A stretch of DNA of 61,165 nt from Mycobacterium sp. 1164985.4 (GTDB lineage: Bacteria; Actinomycetota; Actinomycetes; Mycobacteriales; Mycobacteriaceae), in assembly GCF_001668575.1 (NCBI RefSeq), contig NZ_LZMD01000115.1, forward strand, positions 1-61,165. Direction: 5' to 3'. Both the position numbers and the translations under genes were made by a program. The notes beneath the pieces were generated by a model. That model made no database searches and was not told where the DNA came from. It was given only the letters and a program-made list of their open reading frames with translations. Each line of letters opens with the position of its first letter. Positions within the stretch are counted from its first letter, which is position 1. Below, one piece after another: positions 26,370 through 34,176 of the stretch.

Positions 26370-26411
26370 AGCGAATGTGCGCTCAGCGCAAAAAGTCGCA
26401 CGAGCAATGAG

Positions 26412-26723
26412 TTACGCCGGGTAGACGGCGAACTCGGCGCGGTCCTCGGTGTCGGCGACGCACTGAAATAGCAACAGCGCGGTCATCGCGTTGCCTGAGT
26501 AGCACGTGAACGGGCCGATGACCTGATACTTGTCGCCATTCATGTCGTACCTCACCGCGTAGTCCGACGCGGTGATGCAGTCGATGTCGCCCGCCGTGAT
26601 GTCGATGACCTGACCGAAGCGCGGCGCGCACTTCTCACTGTCCGGGTCCTGCGCGAAACCCGTCGGCGCCGTCGCGAGCGCGCCAACCAGAAAGCCGGCG
26701 CCGACCAGCATCTGTGTCCTCAT
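26412..26723 (-). CDS. Small secreted protein
   Basis: Protein of 103 residues with a signal peptide (MRTQMLVGAGFLVGALATAP, cleavage likely after GFA). The mature part, about 80 residues, has four Cys, probably two disulphides, with the blocks RFGQVIDITAGDIDCIT and GPFTCYSGNAMTALLLFQCV. Family not recognised. It lies downstream of hemQ on the same strand with a 40-bp gap and converges on msrB. Confidence 0.7.
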   Translation of the reverse strand: MRTQMLVGAGFLVGALATAPTGFAQDPDSEKCAPRFGQVIDITAGDIDCITASDYAVRYDMNGDKYQVIGPFTCYSGNAMTALLLFQCVADTEDRAEFAVYPA

Positions 26724-26763
26724 CGGACCATGATGACCGAAGCGGCCCCGGCTGCGAGGCCCT

Positions 26764-27459
26764 TTAGGGCAGGCGATCGATCAGCTGCTCGGCGCTGATC
26801 CTCGGTCCGGTGAAGAAGGGCGTCTCCTCGCGGACATGCCGGCGCGCGTCGGTGGCGCGCAGATCCCGCATCAGGTCCACGATGCGGTGCAGCTCCGGCG
26901 CCTCGAACGCCAGGATCCATTCGTAGTCGCCGAGCGCGAACGCCGGAACGGTGTTGGCCCGGACGTCCTTGTAGCCCCGCGCCGCCATGCCGTGCTCGGC
27001 GAGCATGCGGCGGCGCTCCTCGTCGGGCAGCAGATACCAGTCCAGCGACCGCACGAACGGATACACGCAGATGTAGTTGCCCGGCTCCTCACCCGCGAGG
27101 AACGCGGGGATGTGGCTCTTGTTGAACTCCGCTGGGCGGTGCAGCGCGACGTTGCTCCAGACCGGATTGCTGACGCGGCCCAAGGTCGTGGTGCGACGGA
27201 AATCGGCGTAGGTGGCCTGCAGAGCCTCGACGTTGTCGGCGTGCGTCCAGATCATGAAGTCGGCGTCGGCACGCATACCCGCGATGTCGTACAGGCCGCG
27301 CACCACCACACCGCGTTCCTCCTGCTGTTTGAGGAACGTCGCGGTCTCGTCGGCGACGGCCGCGCGGTCCTCCCCCAGTTCCCCCGGACGTACCGAGAAC
27401 ACCGAGAACATCAGGTACCGGAGGGCGGAGTTGAGGGCGTCGTAGTCGAGCTTGGCCAT
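26764..27459 (-). CDS. hemQ: Coproheme decarboxylase (chlorite dismutase family)
   Basis: Final step of the coproporphyrin-dependent haem pathway: oxidative decarboxylation of coproheme to haem b. Protein of 231 residues from ATG 27459; an upstream extension overlaps hemG and is unlikely. Two ferredoxin-like halves are visible, with EFNKSHIPAF, YPFVRSLDWYLLP and EHGMAARGYKDVRANTVPAF, the last probably holding the proximal haem His, then LGDYEWILAFEAPEL. Orthologue of Rv2676c. It sits 4 bp downstream of hemG as the third gene of hemE-hemG-hemQ. Confidence 0.9.
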   Translation of the reverse strand: MAKLDYDALNSALRYLMFSVFSVRPGELGEDRAAVADETATFLKQQEERGVVVRGLYDIAGMRADADFMIWTHADNVEALQATYADFRRTTTLGRVSNPVWSNVALHRPAEFNKSHIPAFLAGEEPGNYICVYPFVRSLDWYLLPDEERRRMLAEHGMAARGYKDVRANTVPAFALGDYEWILAFEAPELHRIVDLMRDLRATDARRHVREETPFFTGPRISAEQLIDRLP

Positions 27460-27463
27460 GGTT

Positions 27464-28819
27464 CTATCGTGCCACGCGCGAGGTGACCAACGACGCCGCC
27501 GCCCTCGTGGCCGCCGACACACACGCCGGAACGCCGATGCCGTCCAGAAATCCGCCCGCCACCGCTATCGTCGGCGGCAATCCCGCCCGCAGTTTGGCCA
27601 CCAGCGCCCCGTGACCGGGGCCGTACTGCGGCATCGCGTCGATCCAGCGCTGCACGTGGAAGTCGACTGGCTCCGTCCTGACCCCGAAAAGCGTCGCCAG
27701 ATCCTCCGCCGCCCACGTGAGCAGCTCTTCGTCGCCCGCGTTGCGGGCCACATTGTCGCCGAACCGGCCGAACGACAGCCGGACCAGCTCGACGCTGCCG
27801 CGCGGACCCCATTTGCGCGACGTCAGCGTGACCGCCTTCGACCGCAGCCGTTCGCCGCTGGCCGCCAGCACACCGGACTGCTGCGGCAGCGGTGTGCCGC
27901 CCGGCAGCGCCAGTGCCACCAACGCCGTCGACGCCACCGGAATGCGACCAGCCGCCGCGGCGCTCTGGGGAGCCACCTCCGCAACCAGCCGGGCCAGCCG
28001 CGGCGCAGGCACCGCGAGCACCACCGCATCGGCGTGGTAGCAGGCGCCCTCGTCGTCGACGAGTTCCCAGCCCCGCGCGTCGCGGTGCAACCCTTGGACC
28101 GTGACCTGCCGCCACTGCACCCCGGCGCGGCGGACGAGTTCGTCGACCAGCACCCGGTAGCCGCCCTCGACGGCACCGAAGACCGATCCGGTGACCGGCG
28201 GCGGCACGGCCTCGCGGACGGCGTCGGTCAGGCTGGGAGCGCCGCGATCGAGGACGACGGCCAGCGTCGGGACCGCCGAGCGGACGCCGATGGTGCCCGC
28301 GTTGCCGGCATAGACGCCGGTCAGCAGGGGTTCGACGGACCGGGTGACCACTTGCGCCCCGAACCGGTCACCGACGAGTTCGGCGACGGACGGATCGGCA
28401 CCGGGACGCCAGGCGAACGGGCGGTCGCGTTCGCCCTGCATCCAGACGATGGTCGCGTCGTCAACCAGCCCCGCCAGCGCCGACGGCTGCGCAGGGATCC
28501 CCTGCAGCGTGCCTGCGGGCAGCGGGTGCAGCCTGGCCTGGCTGTAGATCAGCGGTCGTGCGCCAGTCGTGCCGGTCTGCCGGTTCGCCAGGCCCAACTC
28601 GGCCAGCAACGCGGGGACCTCGGGTCGTCGCGCGACGAACGCCTCGGCACCGACGTCCATCGATTGGCCGCCGATCCGCTCGGTGCGCAGCACGCCGCCC
28701 AGCCGGTCCGCGGGGTCGAACAACGTGATCGACGCGTCCGGGCCGGCCGCAACACGCAGCCGATACGCGGCGACTAAACCCGAAATACCGCCGCCGACAA
28801 CGCAATACGACGCAGTCAC
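27464..28819 (-). CDS. hemG: Coproporphyrinogen III / protoporphyrinogen oxidase
   Basis: FAD enzyme that oxidises coproporphyrinogen III (HemY/CgoX type; Rv2677c is labelled hemY in some annotations). Protein of 451 residues. The dinucleotide motif is VVGGGISGLVAAYRL at the N-terminus, then RLGGVLRTERIGG, GAEAFVARRPEV, EPLLTGVYAGNAG, and a C-terminal FAD contact AVAGGFLDGIGVPACVSA. The stop is 4 bp from hemQ and the start overlaps hemE by 4 bp, showing tight translational coupling. Confidence 0.9.
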   Translation of the reverse strand: MTASYCVVGGGISGLVAAYRLRVAAGPDASITLFDPADRLGGVLRTERIGGQSMDVGAEAFVARRPEVPALLAELGLANRQTGTTGARPLIYSQARLHPLPAGTLQGIPAQPSALAGLVDDATIVWMQGERDRPFAWRPGADPSVAELVGDRFGAQVVTRSVEPLLTGVYAGNAGTIGVRSAVPTLAVVLDRGAPSLTDAVREAVPPPVTGSVFGAVEGGYRVLVDELVRRAGVQWRQVTVQGLHRDARGWELVDDEGACYHADAVVLAVPAPRLARLVAEVAPQSAAAAGRIPVASTALVALALPGGTPLPQQSGVLAASGERLRSKAVTLTSRKWGPRGSVELVRLSFGRFGDNVARNAGDEELLTWAAEDLATLFGVRTEPVDFHVQRWIDAMPQYGPGHGALVAKLRAGLPPTIAVAGGFLDGIGVPACVSAATRAAASLVTSRVAR

Positions 28820-29880
28820 AGTGAGTGCACCAACGCCACGACTTCGGTGATCACCTCGGGATCGGTCGCGGGGAGCACGCCGTGGCCGAGGTTGAAGACG
28901 TGTCCTGCGGCTCCGGCGTCGACCGCCCGCCGCCCGTCATCGACGACCGCACGCGCCGCGCGCTCGGCCACCGGCAGGCCCGCCAGCAAAACCACTGGGT
29001 CAAGGTTGCCCTGCAACGCCGTCCCCGGGACCACTCGGGCGGCAGCGTCGGGCAGCGACGTGCGCCAGTCCACCCCGACGACGGCTGGGGCGCCGTGCCC
29101 GGACGCGGCCTGAGACATCGCCCCCAGGAGTTCGGCGGTACCGACACCGAAGTGTGTCATCGGCACTCCCGAGGCGGCCAGCGTGGCGAACACCCGGGTG
29201 CTGTGCGGCAGCACATAGCTGCGGTAGTCGGCCAGCGACAGCGTCCCGGCCCACGAGTCGAACACCTGGATCGCGTCGACGCCCGCGTCCACCTGGACCT
29301 GCAGGAACGCGATGGTCACATCGGTCAGCGCCGTCATCAGCGCGTGCCAGGTTTCGGGTTCTCCGAGCATCATCGCCTTGGTGCGCTCGTGGTTGCGGCT
29401 GGGCCCGCCCTCGACGAGGTAGGACGCCAGTGTGAACGGCGCGCCCGCGAACCCGATCAACGGCACGTCACCGAGTTCGGAGACCAGCATTCCGACCGCC
29501 TCGGCCACCGGCGCGACCTGCTCGCGCTGCAGCGGTTGCATGGCCGCGACGTCGGCGGCGGCGCGGATCGGGCGCTCGATCACCGGGCCGACGTCGGGCA
29601 CGATGTCGAGGTCGATACCGGAGGCCCGCAGCGGCACCACGATGTCGGAGAACAGGATCGCGGCGTCGACGCCGTGCCTGCGGACCGGCTGCAGCGTGAT
29701 CTCGGTGATCAACTCGGCGTCGAAGCAGGCCTGCATCATCGTGTTCTTGGCCCGCAGGGCGCGATACTCCGGCAGCGAACGGCCCGCCTGCCGCATGAAC
29801 CACACCGGTACACGGCCGGGTTTGCGGCCGCTCGCGGCGGCCAGATAGGGCGAGTCGGGCAGCTCACGGCGTGTGTTCAT
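28816..29880 (-). CDS. hemE: Uroporphyrinogen decarboxylase
   Basis: Converts uroporphyrinogen III to coproporphyrinogen III. Protein of 354 residues from ATG 29880, chosen to match family N-termini (MNTRRELPDSPYL); ATG 29898 adds six residues. Diagnostic blocks are VPVWFMRQAGRSLPEYR, AAILFSDIVVPL with a catalytic Asp, FAGAPFTLASYLVEGG and the C-terminal NLGHGVLP. First gene of the hemE-hemG-hemQ operon and divergent from the DUF3000 gene, so the operon promoter lies in the roughly 120 bp between them. Confidence 0.93.
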   Translation of the reverse strand: MNTRRELPDSPYLAAASGRKPGRVPVWFMRQAGRSLPEYRALRAKNTMMQACFDAELITEITLQPVRRHGVDAAILFSDIVVPLRASGIDLDIVPDVGPVIERPIRAAADVAAMQPLQREQVAPVAEAVGMLVSELGDVPLIGFAGAPFTLASYLVEGGPSRNHERTKAMMLGEPETWHALMTALTDVTIAFLQVQVDAGVDAIQVFDSWAGTLSLADYRSYVLPHSTRVFATLAASGVPMTHFGVGTAELLGAMSQAASGHGAPAVVGVDWRTSLPDAAARVVPGTALQGNLDPVVLLAGLPVAERAARAVVDDGRRAVDAGAAGHVFNLGHGVLPATDPEVITEVVALVHSL

Positions 29881-30000
29881 CGCTGTCAATGCTGCCATGA
29901 CGACCCGCCGGCGCCCGCTTCGCCTCGGTGGACCGGTTGTCCCTACAAGATCGGCGCGCCACGCGCACAGACCTGCTCGAATGGTCTACCGTCAAACGTC

Positions 30001-30582
30001 GTGACCACCGCCGAACCGGCTCAGTTCCGCGAAGCGGTGGCGGCGATGAATGCCACCACCGTCCGACCGGAGATCGAGCTCGGCCCAATCCGCCCGCCGC
30101 AGCGGCTGGCGCCGTTCAGTTATGCGCTGGGCGCCGAGGTCCGCCATCCCGAGACGGCGATCGTGCCGGAGCGCTCCGAAGGCGATGCGTTCGGCCGCCT
30201 GATTTTGCTGCACGATCCCGAGGGCGCCGACGCGTGGGACGGCACCATGCGGCTCGTCGCCTACATCCAGGCCGACCTGGACTCGAGCGAGGCCGTCGAC
30301 CCGTTGCTGCCCGAGGTCGCGTGGAGCTGGCTCGTCGATGCGCTTGCCGAGCGCGCCGAACACGTCACCGCGCTGGGCGGCACCGTCACCGCCACCACCT
30401 CGGTGCGCTACGGCGACATTTCCGGCCCTCCCCGGGCGCACCAGCTGGAGCTGCGTGCCTCGTGGACGGCGACGACGCTCGAATTGGGTCCGCATGTCGA
30501 GGCGTTCTGCGAGGTGCTCGAGCACGCTGCCGGGCTGCCGCCTCAGGGCGTCACCGACCTCGGCTCCCGCACCCGCGCCTGA
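30001..30582 (+). CDS. DUF3000 family protein
   Basis: Protein of 193 residues from GTG 30001 (VTTAEPAQFREAVAAM). Conserved blocks are RPEIELGPIRPPQRLAPFSY, GRLILLHDPEGADAWDGTMR, WLVDALAERA and RAHQLELRASWT. The family is actinobacterial, cytoplasmic and of unknown function, and it commonly precedes the RNase D gene (Rv2680-Rv2681 order). Only 2 bp separate it from the next start, so the two are co-expressed. Confidence 0.85.
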   Translation: MTTAEPAQFREAVAAMNATTVRPEIELGPIRPPQRLAPFSYALGAEVRHPETAIVPERSEGDAFGRLILLHDPEGADAWDGTMRLVAYIQADLDSSEAVDPLLPEVAWSWLVDALAERAEHVTALGGTVTATTSVRYGDISGPPRAHQLELRASWTATTLELGPHVEAFCEVLEHAAGLPPQGVTDLGSRTRA

Positions 30583-30584
30583 CG

Positions 30585-31889
30585 ATGCCGGAATCCGACG
30601 AGGCCATCCCCGAGGCGGCCGAGGCTGAAGCGGGCGAGCCGGAGGCCACGCCGCTCCTCACGCCCCGCGATGGTGTACCGCAGCTGTCTGCCAGCGTCAA
30701 TGAAATCCGAAGGGCCGCCGAACTTCTGGCGTCCGGCCGTGGACCATTCGCGGTCGATGCCGAACGGGCCTCGGGATTTCGCTATTCCAATCGCGCCTAC
30801 CTCGTGCAGATCCGGCGCGCCGGCGCCGGCACCGTCTTGATCGACCCTGTGAGCCACGGCGTCGATCCGGTCGAGGCGCTGGCACCCGTGGCCGAGGTGC
30901 TGCGCACGGACGAGTGGGTGCTGCACGCCGCCGACCAGGATCTGCCGTGCCTGGCCGAGCTCGACATCCGGCCGATCAGCGTGTACGACACGGAGTTGGC
31001 GGGCCGGCTCGCCGGCTTCGAGAAGGTCAACCTCGCGGCAATGGTGCAGCGCCTGCTCGGGCTGCAGCTGATGAAGGGGCACGGTGCGGCCGACTGGTCC
31101 AAACGCCCACTGCCCGACGACTGGCTCAACTACGCCGCACTCGACGTCGAGGTGCTGATCGACCTGCGTGACGCCGTCGCCGCGGTCCTCGAGAAGCAGG
31201 GCAAAACGGATTGGGCAGCACAGGAATTCGAACAGCTGAAGAATTTCGAGGGCGCACCGACGCGACGCGACCGCTGGCGTCGTACATCGGGGATCCACAA
31301 GATCCGTGACGCACGGGCGCTGGCCGCGGTGCGCGAATTGTGGACCACCCGCGACCACATCGCCCAGCGCCGCGATATCGCGCCGGGCCGTATCCTGCCC
31401 GACTCGGCGATCATCAACGCGGCCACCACCGACCCCGACACCGTCGAGAAGTTGACTGCGCTTCCGGTGTTCGGCGGTAACCGGCAACGTCGCAGCGCGA
31501 AGGTGTGGCTCGACGCGCTCGCCCGGGCTCGCACGACGCAGGACCTACCCAAATCGCAGGAGCCGTCGAACGGGCCCCCTCCGGCATCCCGTTGGGCCAG
31601 GCGCAAACCCGAAGCCGCCGCTCGACTGGAGGTGGTGCGCGCGGCGCTTACCGAAGTGTCGCAACGGGTTTCGGTGCCGACGGAGAATCTCCTGTCCCCT
31701 GACACCGTGCGCCGGTTGTGTTGGGACTGGGAGCCCGTCGAGGACCGCGCCGCGGTGATCGAGGCGTTCCTGCGCGACGCGGGTGCGCGGCCCTGGCAGC
31801 GCGGACTCGCCGTGCCTCCGCTGGCCGAAGCGCTGGCCGCGGCGGACGCCAAGCTGGCCCAGCAGTCGGCAGCTCCCGACGAACAATGA
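30585..31889 (+). CDS. rnd: Ribonuclease D-like 3'-5' exonuclease
   Basis: Protein of 434 residues, Rv2681 orthologue. The DEDDy exonuclease domain has FAVDAERASGFRYSNRAYLV (Asp, Glu), WVLHAADQDLPCLAEL (Asp) and WLNYAALDVEVLIDL (Tyr, Asp), so all catalytic positions are present. An HRDC domain follows (about 225-300: RDARALAAVRELWTTRDHIA, GRILPDSAIINAA). A helical C-terminus of about 120 residues completes the family architecture. It probably trims 3' ends of stable RNAs. Confidence 0.88.
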   Translation: MPESDEAIPEAAEAEAGEPEATPLLTPRDGVPQLSASVNEIRRAAELLASGRGPFAVDAERASGFRYSNRAYLVQIRRAGAGTVLIDPVSHGVDPVEALAPVAEVLRTDEWVLHAADQDLPCLAELDIRPISVYDTELAGRLAGFEKVNLAAMVQRLLGLQLMKGHGAADWSKRPLPDDWLNYAALDVEVLIDLRDAVAAVLEKQGKTDWAAQEFEQLKNFEGAPTRRDRWRRTSGIHKIRDARALAAVRELWTTRDHIAQRRDIAPGRILPDSAIINAATTDPDTVEKLTALPVFGGNRQRRSAKVWLDALARARTTQDLPKSQEPSNGPPPASRWARRKPEAAARLEVVRAALTEVSQRVSVPTENLLSPDTVRRLCWDWEPVEDRAAVIEAFLRDAGARPWQRGLAVPPLAEALAAADAKLAQQSAAPDEQ

Positions 31890-31902
31890 CCCCTGAGCCG
31901 GG

Positions 31903-32817
31903 CTAGCCGCCCAACTTCGCGGCGTGGGCGAGGAAGTGCCGCAACACTTCCCGTGGAGCTTCCAGCTGCGGCCAGTGGCCGATGTCGTCGGCGAGCATCA
32001 CGACGTCGGCCTCGGGAATCACCTCGGCGTACCGACGCGCCATGTGAGCGCCGGAGTTGGGGTCGATGGGCCCGTCGATCAACCGCATGGGGACGGCGGT
32101 TTGACGCATCGCACGCACCCAGCGGTTGCGATGTGTATAGCGGTCGGCCAGGAAGCGTCCGACCTTGTGCAGTACGCGTTTACCGTCGTTGAACTCGAGG
32201 ATCTCGTGAAACCGCGTCATCAGCTCGCGCGACGGTTTCGTGTTGGGCCCGAACATCTCGTTGATCGTCGACTCCAGCACCTTGCGCGACAACGAACTGC
32301 GCCCCTGCAGCGGGCTCATGAGGTCGCCCAGCGGAGTGCCTGACATCAACTTCTGCATGGTGCGTGGCGTGTAGGCCTCGTTGAACAACCCGCCGTTGAG
32401 CCAGGTGATCGACTCATACCGCACAGGGTCGTACGACTGATCGCCGAATTCGCTGCGCGCCAACAGTTCCTGGCCCACCGAATCGCCCAGGTCGTGGGCC
32501 AGGACGTGACACCGCTCGACGTTCAGGTGCTCCAGCAGGGCCTCGTGCATGTCGGCGTGATCGAGCACCGAGTAGTCGTAGGCGGCCGGTTTGGCCGAGA
32601 AACCCATCCCGATCATGTCCGGCGCGATGACGGTGAAGTGTTCGGTGAGCGTCGGCCAGATCAGCGACCAGTCCCACGAGCTGAACGGATAGCCGTGGAC
32701 GGCGAGAAGGGTCGGCGATTGGCCGAGTGGCAGGCCGTCGACACGGTAGAAGATTCCGAACCCCAGGTAGTCGAAATAGTGTCCCGCGGCTTTCCAGCGC
32801 TCCAACTCGGCGTCCAT
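31903..32817 (-). CDS. Alpha/beta hydrolase, haloalkane dehalogenase-like
   Basis: Protein of 304 residues. HGYPFSSWDWSLIWPTL gives the HG oxyanion region with the Trp typical of dehalogenases and epoxide hydrolases. The nucleophile elbow VLAHDLGDSVGQ has Asp instead of Ser. The lid region follows. The base His lies in DDIGHWPQLEAP, with an acid candidate in IDGPIDPNSG. Asp as nucleophile supports a haloalkane dehalogenase or epoxide hydrolase mechanism; the substrate is unknown. It is convergent with RNase D and lies 42 bp downstream of the secreted lipase-like gene. Confidence 0.8.
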   Translation of the reverse strand: MDAELERWKAAGHYFDYLGFGIFYRVDGLPLGQSPTLLAVHGYPFSSWDWSLIWPTLTEHFTVIAPDMIGMGFSAKPAAYDYSVLDHADMHEALLEHLNVERCHVLAHDLGDSVGQELLARSEFGDQSYDPVRYESITWLNGGLFNEAYTPRTMQKLMSGTPLGDLMSPLQGRSSLSRKVLESTINEMFGPNTKPSRELMTRFHEILEFNDGKRVLHKVGRFLADRYTHRNRWVRAMRQTAVPMRLIDGPIDPNSGAHMARRYAEVIPEADVVMLADDIGHWPQLEAPREVLRHFLAHAAKLGG

Positions 32818-32859
32818 CGTCGCAGCCTAACTGGCTTTTCTTGAATTACGGGGCGGCCG

Positions 32860-34050
32860 TCACCTGAACAGGCGTGCCAGAAACGGCGTCGAATCCGGCA
32901 GCGAGGCCAGCACGGTGCCGCTGTGGTCCTCGTCGGGGTACACCTTGAGCGTGACGTCTTGTCCGTTGGCGGTGAGCTCATCGGCGAATCGCAGCGTGAG
33001 ATCCGGCGGGACGTCACGATCGAGCAGTCCGACGCCGAGGAAGATCGGCCGGTCGTATCCGTCGGCGGGGATGCCCATGTACGCGTCGACGGCTTCCGTC
33101 GCCCAAGGGACCGAGACCAGGGGTGCGGAGAAGAACGAGGGCAGGCTCGCGTCCATCAGCGCCGCGGAAAGTTCAGCCGCACACTGAGTCTCGGCCTGAT
33201 CGGCGGCCGCGCGGCCGGCCGGGGTGAGTATGCGGTCGAGGTCGAGCTCGGGGTGCGCTTCGCGCAACGCCGCGACGATGTAGGCGGTGTAGGCGTTGGC
33301 CACCGGCCCCAGCTTCGGGGGCACGGCCATGTCCGGCCCCGCCTGTTTGACGATGTTCTCGACGTGCGCCGGCGTGCCGGTGGCGACGACGCCGCGGAAG
33401 TCCAGACCCGAGCCGGCGCTGAACTCGGTGGCCCACCGGGCGGTGGCGACCGCTGCGGCCCCGCCCTGCGACTGGCCGACGACCGCCCACTTCGGCGACA
33501 ACGGCAGGCCCAGACCGTGGGCGGCGATCACCGAATCCACCACCCCGCGCGCAGTTGTGACGCTGTTGAGGTAACTCATCAGGCCGGGCGTGCCGAGGCC
33601 GGCGTAGTCGCTGCCGACCACCGCGTAGCCCTGGTCGAGCCAGTGGGTGAGATACGCGTCGTCGCGCTCGCTGCGGGAACGGGCGGACGGCGTGCAGTCG
33701 TCGCCGAGGCCGACGGTGCCGTGCGCCCACGCCACGACCGGCCATCCGCCCGGCGGCGGAGGCGTTTTTGGCGTGAAGACGGCGGCCGTGCTCACCGCCG
33801 GGCGCTCGTGCTGGTCGATCGTGGCGTACAGGATCCGGTAGGCCGACGCCGCGCCGGCCACCGCCAGCGACGGGTCGAGTGGCACCGATTCGATCAGTAA
33901 TCCGGGCGCCGGGATCGGACCGCCGTAGCTTCGTACATCCAGGTTGGACCACTGTGGCGCGACTGCGGGCGCCACACCGGGGGTCACCACCAGGCCCACC
34001 GCGACCAGCAGTGCGACAGCCAAAACGCGAACCAGCCCAGCGAGTTTCAT
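32860..34050 (-). CDS. Secreted lipase-like alpha/beta hydrolase
   Basis: Exported protein of 396 residues with an N-terminal signal peptide (LVRVLAVALLVAVGLVV, site near PAVA). The catalytic layout is of the secretory lipase (LIP) type: WPVVAWAHGTVGLGDDC, the nucleophile elbow VVGQSQGGAAAV (Ser), an Asp in GVGLLDRDVPP and a His in YPDEDHSGTVL. Such enzymes hydrolyse esters or triglycerides outside the cell. ATG 34050 is preferred over GTG 34056 because an AGG is well spaced from it. Confidence 0.8.
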   Translation of the reverse strand: MKLAGLVRVLAVALLVAVGLVVTPGVAPAVAPQWSNLDVRSYGGPIPAPGLLIESVPLDPSLAVAGAASAYRILYATIDQHERPAVSTAAVFTPKTPPPPGGWPVVAWAHGTVGLGDDCTPSARSRSERDDAYLTHWLDQGYAVVGSDYAGLGTPGLMSYLNSVTTARGVVDSVIAAHGLGLPLSPKWAVVGQSQGGAAAVATARWATEFSAGSGLDFRGVVATGTPAHVENIVKQAGPDMAVPPKLGPVANAYTAYIVAALREAHPELDLDRILTPAGRAAADQAETQCAAELSAALMDASLPSFFSAPLVSVPWATEAVDAYMGIPADGYDRPIFLGVGLLDRDVPPDLTLRFADELTANGQDVTLKVYPDEDHSGTVLASLPDSTPFLARLFR

Positions 34051-34082
34051 TGCCACAGCCTATCGGGCGTCATCGCGGAGAG

Positions 34083-34100
34083 CGCGCACGCTCGTGCGCG
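34083..34100. terminator. GC-rich hairpin downstream of dxs
   Basis: CGCGCACG-CT-CGTGCGCG forms an eight-pair perfect stem between dxs and the lipase-like gene, both on the minus strand. There is no T-run. The loop of two bases is tight, so it may instead be a protein-binding palindrome. Confidence 0.4.
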
Positions 34101-34176
34101 GCGAAGGTGCGCAAACTGTCGAGAATTCGCGGCGTGTCGTGTGCAAACACGCACGTTCGCCGAACAGGGGCGACGG

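Noticed and set aside
26370..26411. Terminator between convergent msrB and the secreted-protein gene
   Set aside because: Only a four-base GCGC-TCA-GCGC stem is seen, too short to call.
27452..30582. Long plus-strand frames opposite hemG and hemE
   Set aside because: They are antisense to genes with full family motifs. Only the last part, from GTG 30001, is the real DUF3000 gene.
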